Positions 57,974-64,000 of a DNA stretch of 64,000 nt are shown here, piece by piece; within the stretch, counting starts at the first letter, position 1; every line of letters starts with the position of its first letter. The notes beneath the pieces were generated by a model. That model was given only the letters and a program-made list of their open reading frames with translations, ran no database searches and had not been told where the DNA came from. This DNA is from Nonomuraea guangzhouensis (GTDB lineage: Bacteria; Actinomycetota; Actinomycetes; Streptosporangiales; Streptosporangiaceae): assembly GCF_019396345.1 (NCBI RefSeq), contig NZ_JAHKRM010000020.1:1-64000 (forward strand), given 5' to 3'. A program made the position numbers and the translations under genes.

Positions 57974-58717
57974 TCACCACGCGACCGGGCCCAGGCGATC
58001 GATGAAGATCCCGGTCGGGCCGTCGGCGTCGAGCGTCGCGAGTTCGACGATCGAGTCGGTGCCCTCGGTGACGGTCAGCTGGCCGGTGTGATGGTTCATG
58101 TCGGTGGCGGCGAACTTGCGGTTGGCGACCTCTCCGGGCGTGGCGACGTTGAATTTGATCTTCGGGAGCGCCTGGGCGTACCGGACGGTGATCATGTTCA
58201 GCGCCGCCTTCGACGAGCTGTAGGCGAGCTCGTGCATTTTCGAGACGGGCTGCTCCGGGTCGGTCACGACCGCGAAGGAACCACCACCGCTGGACACCAT
58301 CACCACCCGCGGATGGTCCGCCGCCTGCAGCAAGGGGAGGAACGCGTGCGTGACCCTGATCGGTCCGTACACGTTGGTGTCGTAGACGGAATGAACGTCG
58401 GCGACCGTCGCCTCGGCCGGCGCGACAATCGTCCCCGGCGCGCCGGCGTTGTTGATCAGCACGTCCAGCCGGTCGGTGTGCTTCCGAACGAGCCGTACGG
58501 CCTCGCTCACCGACTCGTCCGAGGTCACGTCCAGCGGGACCATGATCACGTTCGCGCCACCGTCAGCCAGTTTGTCGGCGGCCGCCCGGCCTCGACCTTC
58601 GTCGCGCGAGCCGAGAAAGATCGTCCAACCCTGCTCCCCGAGCCGCCGGGCCGCCTCGAAGCCGAGTCCCTTGTTGCCTCCGGTGATCAGCACCGAGGTC
58701 TGTTCCGCGTTTGTCAT
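57974..58717 (-). CDS. Short-chain dehydrogenase/reductase (SDR)
   Basis: 247 residues. VLITGGNKGLGFEAARRLGEQGWTIFLGSRDEGRG is the cofactor motif, VLINNAGAP the NNAG, MVSSGGGSF the Ser strand and LAYSSSKAALNMI the YxxxK motif. It reduces or oxidises an unknown carbonyl/alcohol with NADP (SRDEGRG favours NADP). Divergent from the SigJ-like gene at 58801, with a perfect 14-bp palindrome between. Confidence 0.92.
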   Translation of the reverse strand: MTNAEQTSVLITGGNKGLGFEAARRLGEQGWTIFLGSRDEGRGRAAADKLADGGANVIMVPLDVTSDESVSEAVRLVRKHTDRLDVLINNAGAPGTIVAPAEATVADVHSVYDTNVYGPIRVTHAFLPLLQAADHPRVVMVSSGGGSFAVVTDPEQPVSKMHELAYSSSKAALNMITVRYAQALPKIKFNVATPGEVANRKFAATDMNHHTGQLTVTEGTDSIVELATLDADGPTGIFIDRLGPVAW

Positions 58718-58727
58718 GCCCTCTAAG

Positions 58728-58741
58728 ACGAGGTGCCTCGT
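58728..58741. promoter_or_regulatory. Perfect 14-bp palindrome between SDR and sigma-factor genes
   Basis: ACGAGGTGCCTCGT has 6-bp arms around TG and stands eleven bases upstream of the SDR ATG in the 83-bp divergent spacer. It resembles TetR/MarR operators. No such regulator is adjacent. Confidence 0.5.
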
Positions 58742-58800
58742 TCGGTTGTGACACCGGCTGCGCTACCCTCTTGCCGCCAGGGCTTCAAGGACAGGTGGGG

Positions 58801-59721
58801 ATGACGCGAGAGACGGAATTCGAGGCACTTCGACCGCTGCTGTTCTCGATCTCCTACCGGATCCTGGGCAGCGTGACCGAGGCCGAGGACGCCGTCCAGG
58901 AGACCTGGCTGCGCTACGCGACGGCCTCGACGCAGCCGCGATCCGCCAAGCCGTTCCTCTCGACGACGGTCACCAGGATCTCGATCGACGTGCTGCGCTC
59001 CGCCCGGGTCCGCCGGGAGGAGTACATCGGCCCATGGTTCCCCGAACCGCTGCTCGCCGACCCCTACCAGGACCCGGAACGCGCCGCGGAGCTGACCGAG
59101 TCGCTGTCGATGGCGGCACTGCTGCTGCTGGAGCGACTCAGCCCGCTCGAACGCGCCGTCTTCGTGCTCCGGGAGGTGTTCGACTTCGGCTTTCCCGAGG
59201 TCGCGTCGGCGGTGGGCCGTTCGGAGGCGGCATGCCGCCAGCTCGCGTCACGGGCCCGCCGCCACATGCGGGATGACCGGCCCCGGTTCGAGACCGACCG
59301 AAGCAAGCGCGAGGAACTCGCGGGGCGGTTCTTGGACGCGCTCAAGAAGGGGGATGTCGACGGGCTGCGCGAGCTCCTCGCCACCGACGCTCAGCTGGTC
59401 AGTGACGGCGGCGGCAAGGTCGGCGGTACGAGTCCCGTCTACGGCGTCGAGAGGGTCGCCCGCGTACTGGCCGCCAACGTGCCTCCGCTCACCCAGATCG
59501 GCGCCGTGATGGAGGCACACGAGGTGAACGGCCAGCCGGGCGCGATCCTCCGTGACCGCGACGGCAGGGTCGTCAACGCCTGGACGCTCGACATCCTCGA
59601 CGGACGCATCCAGACCATCCGCTCGGTGATCAACCCCGACAAGCTCGGGCACCTGGGCCCCGTCGCGGACGCCCACGCGGTCATCCACGAGAAGAACCAG
59701 GCTCGCCGGCGACCGACATGA
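58801..59721 (+). CDS. sigJ: SigJ-like RNA polymerase sigma factor with SnoaL-like C-terminal domain
   Basis: 306 residues from ATG 58801. Region 2 is FEALRPLLFSISYRILGSVTEAEDAVQETWLRYA, region 4 LLLERLSPLERAVFVLREVFDFGFPEVASAVGRSEAACRQLASRARRHM. The C-terminal ~115 residues are the NTF2/SnoaL-like domain of ECF41/SigJ factors (FLDALKKGDVDGLRELLATDAQLVSDGGGKVGG ... VINPDKLGHL, with the NPDKL signature), which itself regulates activity, so no anti-sigma factor is needed. ECF41 factors usually sit next to an oxidoreductase gene that they control; the divergent SDR gene fits. Confidence 0.93.
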   Translation: MTRETEFEALRPLLFSISYRILGSVTEAEDAVQETWLRYATASTQPRSAKPFLSTTVTRISIDVLRSARVRREEYIGPWFPEPLLADPYQDPERAAELTESLSMAALLLLERLSPLERAVFVLREVFDFGFPEVASAVGRSEAACRQLASRARRHMRDDRPRFETDRSKREELAGRFLDALKKGDVDGLRELLATDAQLVSDGGGKVGGTSPVYGVERVARVLAANVPPLTQIGAVMEAHEVNGQPGAILRDRDGRVVNAWTLDILDGRIQTIRSVINPDKLGHLGPVADAHAVIHEKNQARRRPT

Positions 59722-59786
59722 CCCGCGACCATCGGCGATGGTGGGCACTGGTGGCGTGCGTCCACCATTGGTAGGAAGATCACTTC

Positions 59787-60935
59787 ATGCACTTACGCCC
59801 GCGCGTCGCCATGGCGGCCCTACTTGTGCTCGCCCTGGTCGGCGCCTGCGGAAATCCGGCCGCAGACCGGGTCTCGCTCAAGGGCGAGACGATACCCGCA
59901 CCCTCCCCTTCCCTGCCTTCAGGTCCGATCGCGCCGCCACCGGTCACCGTGGGCGTTCCTTCGCCCCGTCCGATGGTGACCTCCCTGGCCGCCCCCATGG
60001 CGACCGCCGCGCCCCTGACCGCGACTGGCCCACCGCGCTTCTTCGTCACCGCGAGAACCCCGCTCGCGCACTTCCCGGACAGGTCCAAGACGGCGATCAT
60101 GACTCCGGTACGGCCCGCCGTGCACGACGCCACAACCGGAGCGTTCGTGGCGGCCATCCCGCTTCCGCCGGGAGTGCGTTCCTCCTGGCACGTCCTGGCC
60201 GCGGCACCGGACAACCGGACGTTCGTGCTGGCCGGCTGGACCGGGCAGGACGACGAGCCCTTCCGGTTCTTTCGGGTCCGCCTTGCCGACGATGGGCAAC
60301 CGGGCGATCCGGTGCCCGTTCCGAAGCTTGAGATCGAGGACGCGGTCGCGATCGACGCTGCCGCCCTGAGCGCGGACGCCACCAGGCTGGCCTATGCCAC
60401 TTCGCTCATCGGCGGTGGCTCCAAGATCTCCATCCTCGATCTCGCCACCGGGCAGCGCCGCGACTGGAGCACTCGGCAGTCCATGGTGGGCGGCCTGGCC
60501 TGGGCGCCGGATGGCCGACGGCTCGCCTGGGTGGGCGGTATGAGGATCATCGGCATCCTCGACCTCGCCAGGCCGGGATCCGACCTGATGGCCGCCACCG
60601 GCTTCCTCAAGCGGAAAGAGGGCGGCCCGCTGGCGTTGCTGGAGTCCGTGGCGTACACACCCGATGGCAGCGCGTTGATCTACTCGGCCGCGCACACCAT
60701 CGAGCGAGTGCCGGTCGACGGCGGGCGGGAACCGCAGGTCCTCGCGCGATTGACGCTGCCCTCCGACGCGTCGCTGAGCCTCCATTTCAGCCTCGACGGA
60801 ACCGGCCGATACCTGATGTACGTCCACCAATGGCGAGCCTTTCGAGTAGATCTCAACGACGGCTCGACCACCTCGATGCCCATCACGGTGAAGGAGCGCC
60901 CGGGTGAGGGCGATCCGCCACGCGCCGCTTGGTGA
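59787..60935 (+). CDS. Lipoprotein with WD40-like beta-propeller (TolB-like)
   Basis: 382 residues. Signal peptide VAMAALLVLALVGACGN with lipobox VGAC, then a proline-rich spacer (EGTIPAPSPSLPSGPIAPPP region) and PD40-type propeller blades: LAAAPDNRTFVLAGWTGQD, AALSADATRLAYATSLIGGGSKISILDLATGQ, LAWAPDGRRLAWVGGM, VAYTPDGSALIYSAAHTIERVPVDGG and FSLDGTGRYLMYVHQW. It is an exterior lipid-anchored protein, maybe a binding or sensing protein. It stands alone and converges with the F420 gene at 60942. Confidence 0.85.
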   Translation: MHLRPRVAMAALLVLALVGACGNPAADRVSLKGETIPAPSPSLPSGPIAPPPVTVGVPSPRPMVTSLAAPMATAAPLTATGPPRFFVTARTPLAHFPDRSKTAIMTPVRPAVHDATTGAFVAAIPLPPGVRSSWHVLAAAPDNRTFVLAGWTGQDDEPFRFFRVRLADDGQPGDPVPVPKLEIEDAVAIDAAALSADATRLAYATSLIGGGSKISILDLATGQRRDWSTRQSMVGGLAWAPDGRRLAWVGGMRIIGILDLARPGSDLMAATGFLKRKEGGPLALLESVAYTPDGSALIYSAAHTIERVPVDGGREPQVLARLTLPSDASLSLHFSLDGTGRYLMYVHQWRAFRVDLNDGSTTSMPITVKERPGEGDPPRAAW

Positions 60936-60941
60936 AGGTCG

Positions 60942-61373
60942 TCACGCCCTGGACTCGATGACCACGACCGGGATCTCCCTCGGCGCCTTGCGCTGATAGC
61001 CCGCGTACTGCGGCCATACCCCGGTCATGGTCTCCCACAGGCGGGGTCGCTCGTCGGCGGTCGCCGGGCGGGCCACCGCGTCGAACACCTCGGCGCCGAC
61101 CTGCACCCGGACCCGCGGCTCCGCGAGCAGGTTGTGGAACCAGAGCGGATGGTCGGCGGCGCCGCCGTTGGAGGCGACCACGAGATAGCGCTCGTCGTCG
61201 CGGCCGTAGATGAGCGCGGTACGGCGGGGGAGTCCCGAACGGCGGCCGGTCGTGGTGATCAGCAGGGTCGGCGCGCCATGAAAGAGGTGGCCACGGGCGC
61301 CGCCGGACTCGACGTATTTCTTGACGTGGCCGGCGACCCACTTGGTCGGGCTGTCGATCGGCTCCTGGCTCAT
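60942..61373 (-). CDS. F420-dependent nitroreductase (Ddn family)
   Basis: 143 residues from ATG 61373 (GGAG upstream). GAPTLLITTTGRRSGLPRRTALIYG, YLVVASNGGAADHPLWFHNLLAEPRVRVQVG and YQRKAPREIPVVVIE are diagnostic of the deazaflavin-dependent nitroreductase family. The protein binds F420H2 and reduces quinones or nitroaromatics. The PadR-type gene lies upstream on the same strand, and two overlapping palindromes stand 21 bases before its ATG, so it is the likely PadR target. Confidence 0.93.
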   Translation of the reverse strand: MSQEPIDSPTKWVAGHVKKYVESGGARGHLFHGAPTLLITTTGRRSGLPRRTALIYGRDDERYLVVASNGGAADHPLWFHNLLAEPRVRVQVGAEVFDAVARPATADERPRLWETMTGVWPQYAGYQRKAPREIPVVVIESRA

Positions 61374-61393
61374 CGTGCTCCTTCGCGAAGAGG

Positions 61394-61423
61394 TAACCAA
61401 ATTTGGTTAACCAAATTTGGGTA
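61394..61423. promoter_or_regulatory. Two overlapping 16-bp palindromes (PadR operator candidate)
   Basis: TAACCAAATTTGGTTA (61394-61409, perfect) and TAACCAAATTTGGGTA (61408-61423, one mismatch) share two bases, giving a 14-bp repeat period. AT-rich sequence of this kind is rare in the window. Position between the PadR gene and the F420-reductase start indicates an operator for the PadR protein. Confidence 0.8.
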
Positions 61424-61462
61424 TCGAACTATGGCCCACTCTCCCTCCCACCGTCAAACCGG

Positions 61463-62005
61463 TCAGGCCGGCTCCGCACCCCGTTCGAGCCGTCCGATCA
61501 GGCCCCTGGTCCATGCCGCGTCGCCCGCGACCTGCTTCGCGCGCAGGTCGAACAGCTCCGTCAGGTGCCCCGGTCGCGGACTCTCGCTCATCACGGCCTC
61601 GATCCGCGCCCGCTCGTCTTCCATGGCCCGCAACCGCTCCTTGAGCAGCGCGACCGCTTCCTCTTTCGGCAGTGCCGGCAGCAGCGCGAGGGCCGCGTCG
61701 AACATCTCCGGACGCCGGTCGGGCACCCTCAAAGCGGTCCTGAGCAGCCGCAGGAACTCCGCCTCACCCTTGTCGTTGATGGCGTAGTCGACACGGCCCG
61801 GCCATTCGTGCACCTCGGTGGCGTCCAGCAGCCCGTCCTTGGCCAGTTGGCGGAGGGCGTGGTAGATCGATCCCGACCTGAGCCCCGCCCATTGCCCGGC
61901 CTCCCACGACTCCAGTTCGGCGCCGACGAGATAGCCGTGTGCCTGGCTGAGCCGTCGTACCACGCCCAGGACCAGCAGTCGCGTCGCCGACATCGTCTCC
62001 CTCAT
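61463..62005 (-). CDS. PadR family transcriptional regulator (PadR-s2/Vir type)
   Basis: 180 residues from ATG 62005; ATG 61993 is as likely since GGGAG stands right before it. SATRLLVLGVVRRLSQAHGYLVGAELESWEAGQWAGLRSGSIYHALRQLAKDGLLDATEVHEWPGRVDYAINDKGEAEFLRLL is the PadR winged helix (GSIYHALRQL signature). The C-terminal helices (AVALLKERLRAMEDERARIEAVM) form the dimer domain. It is followed 90 bases on by the Ddn-type gene; the palindrome pair between them suggests control of that gene rather than simple co-transcription. Confidence 0.92.
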   Translation of the reverse strand: MRETMSATRLLVLGVVRRLSQAHGYLVGAELESWEAGQWAGLRSGSIYHALRQLAKDGLLDATEVHEWPGRVDYAINDKGEAEFLRLLRTALRVPDRRPEMFDAALALLPALPKEEAVALLKERLRAMEDERARIEAVMSESPRPGHLTELFDLRAKQVAGDAAWTRGLIGRLERGAEPA

Positions 62006-62116
62006 TCGCCGAACCGGCCCCCACTGCGTGACCGCCCGCCCGACCTAGGCTAGAGGGGCTCCCCACGCGGAAGGCCTGCGCTGGCCCGATGGCCTCCTGC
62101 GTGCCACCATTCGCAG

Positions 62117-62392
62117 ATGATCGAATTACAACCGGAGTTGGAGAGACCTGGTAGGCAGACGGTCTTGGCCTGGGCGGTGGGGATCATCCTCACTGTCGGT
62201 CTCATCGCATCGACCGCGCTGGTGATCGCGCTCTTCCCTGACTCCCCGTATTGCGCAGAGTACACCGGGTGTCTCGGCCTGCTGGTGCAGGCGTGGGAGG
62301 TCGGGACCCGTATCGCCCGGCCGATGCTTGCCCTGACCGTCGCCTCGCTTCTCGCGTTCTACCTGCTGGCCGCCGCACTCCTGCCTGACTGA
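62117..62392 (+). CDS. Small hypothetical membrane protein
   Basis: 91 residues with two helices: LAWAVGIILTVGLIASTALVIALF (about 17-40) and ALTVASLLAFYLLAAALL (about 72-89). The exterior loop has two Cys in SPYCAEYTGCLG, maybe a disulfide. Function unknown. It converges with the dehalogenase gene, leaving two bases between stop codons. Confidence 0.68.
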   Translation: MIELQPELERPGRQTVLAWAVGIILTVGLIASTALVIALFPDSPYCAEYTGCLGLLVQAWEVGTRIARPMLALTVASLLAFYLLAAALLPD

Positions 62393-62394
62393 CG

Positions 62395-63255
62395 TCAACG
62401 AAGGCGGTGTCTGTCCGCCCAGGCCGAGATGGCCGTGGCGATCGCGACAGGGTGGTCCTCCGGCGTGTGGTGCCCGGCGACGGCCTCGGAGCGTTCGATC
62501 TCCAGGCCGGCCATGTTGGCCGCGCACCACGCGACCATCTCTTCGTGCATCATCGCCCCCGGACCGGGCGCGAACGTGAGCAGCAGCTTGGGCACGTCCT
62601 CGCTGGCCGCCAGCCACCGGTCGTACGCCTCGATCCTGGCCACGACGTCGGCGGGCTCGCCGCCCAGCGGCATGGCGCGCGGCCACTGCAGGAGCGGCAG
62701 CCTGCTTTCGCGCGTGGGATACGGCTTGCGGTAGACGTCGAGGTCCCCCTGGGAGATCGGGGTGGCCGTGGTGCCCGGCAGGCCCTGCTCGATGAAGGCG
62801 TTGTCATCGAGGATCATGCCCTCGCCGACCCCCTCGGTCTTGATCGCCCGGAACAGCTCACGGCCGCCCTCCGGGAACTCCTCCCAGGTCATCGGCTTGA
62901 CGATGGTCTCGGTGAACGCGATGCCGCGCACCCGATCCGGATGGCGCGTGGCCCAGTCGAAGGCCAGGGCGCCACCCCAGTCATGTCCCACCAGCACCAC
63001 GTCGTGGAGGTCCAGCGCGTCGAACCAGGCGTCCAGGTAACGGGCCTGGTCGGCGAAGGTGTAGGCGATATCCGGTTTGCCCGAGTCGCCCATGCCGATG
63101 AGGTCGGGGGCCAGGAGCCGTCCGGATCCCACGGCCGGCATGACGTCACGCCACAGGTGGGACGAGGTCGGGTTGCCGTGCAGGAAGACGATCGGCGCCC
63201 CGGCGCCGGACTCCCGGTAGTGCATGGTCGAGTCAAGAATGCGCTGAACAGGCAT
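62395..63255 (-). CDS. Haloalkane dehalogenase
   Basis: 286 residues from ATG 63255. Alpha/beta-hydrolase fold with the haloalkane-dehalogenase set: HGNPTSSHLWR (Asn 28 as halide-stabilising residue), VVLVGHDWGGALAF with nucleophile Asp 92 and Trp 93, GIAFTETIV with Glu 116 as the acid typical of the DhaA/LinB (HLD-II) group, and AGHHTPEDHP with the catalytic His. It hydrolyses carbon-halogen bonds of alkyl halides in the cytosol. The ATG is preceded by AAGGACCAGAAC. The PPOX-type gene lies 10 bases upstream on the same strand. Confidence 0.92.
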   Translation of the reverse strand: MPVQRILDSTMHYRESGAGAPIVFLHGNPTSSHLWRDVMPAVGSGRLLAPDLIGMGDSGKPDIAYTFADQARYLDAWFDALDLHDVVLVGHDWGGALAFDWATRHPDRVRGIAFTETIVKPMTWEEFPEGGRELFRAIKTEGVGEGMILDDNAFIEQGLPGTTATPISQGDLDVYRKPYPTRESRLPLLQWPRAMPLGGEPADVVARIEAYDRWLAASEDVPKLLLTFAPGPGAMMHEEMVAWCAANMAGLEIERSEAVAGHHTPEDHPVAIATAISAWADRHRLR

Positions 63256-63265
63256 GTTCTGGTCC

Positions 63266-63649
63266 TTAGTGAAGATTGAGCTGGGTGATGCGGTCGACCG
63301 CGATCTCGATGACCACGCGACCGGGCGGATTCGGGGGCGGCGTCCCATAACGCGCGACGTAACGACGTACGCCCTCGGCCACCCGCTTGGTTTCGTCGTG
63401 CACCGTGGCGACGCCCTCGAGCGTCACCCACCGGAACCCCACCGCCTGGCAGAGCGCCACGCGCCCGCCCGGCCCGGCGATGAGGTTTCTGGCCTTTCTG
63501 GTGGTGCCGATGGTCAGCACCCGGGCCAGCCCCGTCTCGCCGTCCCAGGTGAAACGGACCGCGACCACATGCGGCGAGCCGTCGGGGCGCAAGGTGGTCA
63601 GGGTGGCCACCTGAGGTTCGGCGAGGAAGCGCTCAAGGATCGGGTTCAC
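63266..63649 (-). CDS. F420-dependent PPOX-class oxidoreductase
   Basis: 127 residues from GTG 63649. NPILERFLAEPQVATLTTLRPDGSPHVVAVRFTWDGETGLARVLTIGTTRKARNLIAGPGGRVALCQAVGFRWVTLEGVATV is the split beta-barrel of flavin/deazaflavin-dependent oxidoreductases of the PPOX class (TTLRPDGSPHV..V.F signature). In actinomycetes this class normally uses F420. The GTG overlaps the stop of the upstream NmrA-like gene (GTGA) and the dehalogenase follows after 10 bases, so the three are one operon. Confidence 0.9.
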   Translation of the reverse strand: MNPILERFLAEPQVATLTTLRPDGSPHVVAVRFTWDGETGLARVLTIGTTRKARNLIAGPGGRVALCQAVGFRWVTLEGVATVHDETKRVAEGVRRYVARYGTPPPNPPGRVVIEIAVDRITQLNLH

Positions 63650-64000
63650 CGGAAGGCGGGGAGGTTGCGCGCGGCCCACTCGTCGAAGGTGCGCGGCACA
63701 CGCCCGAGGATGCGCTCGACATCGGGGCTGACGGTCCGCTCACCCGCGGTCGGCGCGCCGAGGATGGCCAGCGTGCCCTCGACGACGGGCTCGGGCATCA
63801 CCTGGAGCATCTGCGCGCGTGCCTCGTCGCGGGTCTGCTCCACGAACCGTACGGGCTCGCCGAGTGCCCGGCCGATCGCCGCCGCCCGCTCGCGCGGGGT
63901 GACGAGCGCGGGCCCGGTCAGTTCATAGGTACGCCCGGAGTGCCCGGACTCGCGCAGGACCGCGGCCGCGACCTCGGCGATGTCGGCCGGGTCGATGATC
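63646..64000 (-). CDS. NmrA/NAD(P)H-binding family protein, C-terminal part (runs off right edge)
   Basis: The C-terminal 117 residues are in the window. IIDPADIAEVAAAVLRESGHSGRTYELTGPALVTPRERAAAIGRALG is the typical C-terminal half of atypical SDRs of the NmrA/TMR type (D.ADIA.VAA..L...GH.G..Y.LTGP). It then ends VPRTFDEWAARNLPAFR, also typical of the group. The N-terminal cofactor motif lies outside. It is the upstream gene of the operon with the PPOX-type and dehalogenase genes. Confidence 0.88.
   Translation of the reverse strand, partial: IIDPADIAEVAAAVLRESGHSGRTYELTGPALVTPRERAAAIGRALGEPVRFVEQTRDEARAQMLQVMPEPVVEGTLAILGAPTAGERTVSPDVERILGRVPRTFDEWAARNLPAFR

Noticed and set aside
1..64000. 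CRISPR arrays, tRNA/rRNA genes, intact insertion sequences, prophage, replication origin
   Set aside because: No regularly spaced repeats, no cloverleaf or CCA-ended structures, no intact transposase, integrase or phage structural genes, and no DnaA-box clusters were seen on reading both strands.

Overview
The window is high-GC DNA, dense in genes, with strong third-position G/C bias. It is rich in LuxR, MarR, TetR, GntR and PadR regulators, ECF sigma factors, F420-linked oxidoreductases and twin sugar ABC importers. This points to the chromosome of a filamentous actinomycete; the Streptosporangiales (Nonomuraea- or Actinomadura-like) fit best, but that is an inference from gene content and no rRNA or tRNA gene is present to test it.

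Layout. 0-13.4 kb: small regulator/enzyme pairs (MarR with azoreductase, TetR with FAD monooxygenase, glyoxalase-fold proteins, a LuxR-type ATPase regulator, a Nudix protein), with a decayed stretch at 2.8-3.8 kb. 13.7-17.1 kb: a coupled DrrAB-like ABC exporter plus NarL-type two-component system, in which the sensor kinase carries an apparent frameshift near 15641. 17.5-22.1 kb: the highlight, a compact RiPP locus of the thiazole/oxazole-modified microcin (TOMM, also called LAP) class. It has a CFA-synthase-like methyltransferase, a 38-residue precursor peptide not listed by ordinary length-filtered gene calling, a SagB-type azoline dehydrogenase, a RRE/ThiF-like cyclodehydratase partner and a YcaO protein ending in a PxPxP motif. 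The predicted core is a Thr-flanked run of five serines, which suggests a polyoxazole product.

22.2-31.3 kb: Nudix protein, large LuxR regulator, RibD/DoxX cluster, a F420-reductase/hemerythrin fusion, a CGNR regulator with MFS exporter, and an FGE-fold protein. 31.5-41.5 kb: a nearly mirror-symmetric carbohydrate locus. Two GntR/FCD regulators flank two converging ABC sugar importers, with an enolase-superfamily enzyme and a Tat-exported protein of unknown function between them. 41.5-50 kb: two MerR/oxidoreductase pairs around a secreted GH89 alpha-N-acetylglucosaminidase and its ROK regulator, then an FAD oxidoreductase. 50-64 kb: sigma factor with its CU044_5270-type partner, PadR systems, F420-dependent enzymes, Ser/Thr kinase, SigJ-like sigma factor, haloalkane dehalogenase and other small units; the last gene runs off the right edge and a sigma factor runs off the left edge.

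A second unexpected signal is a four-copy element (near 1.4, 5.3, 10.9 and 22.1 kb). Each copy has a short ORF starting MN(T/S)..P immediately followed by, or overlapping, a strong hairpin, as in a leader-peptide attenuator or small-RNA family. Product names rest on motifs read by eye; no database search was possible.
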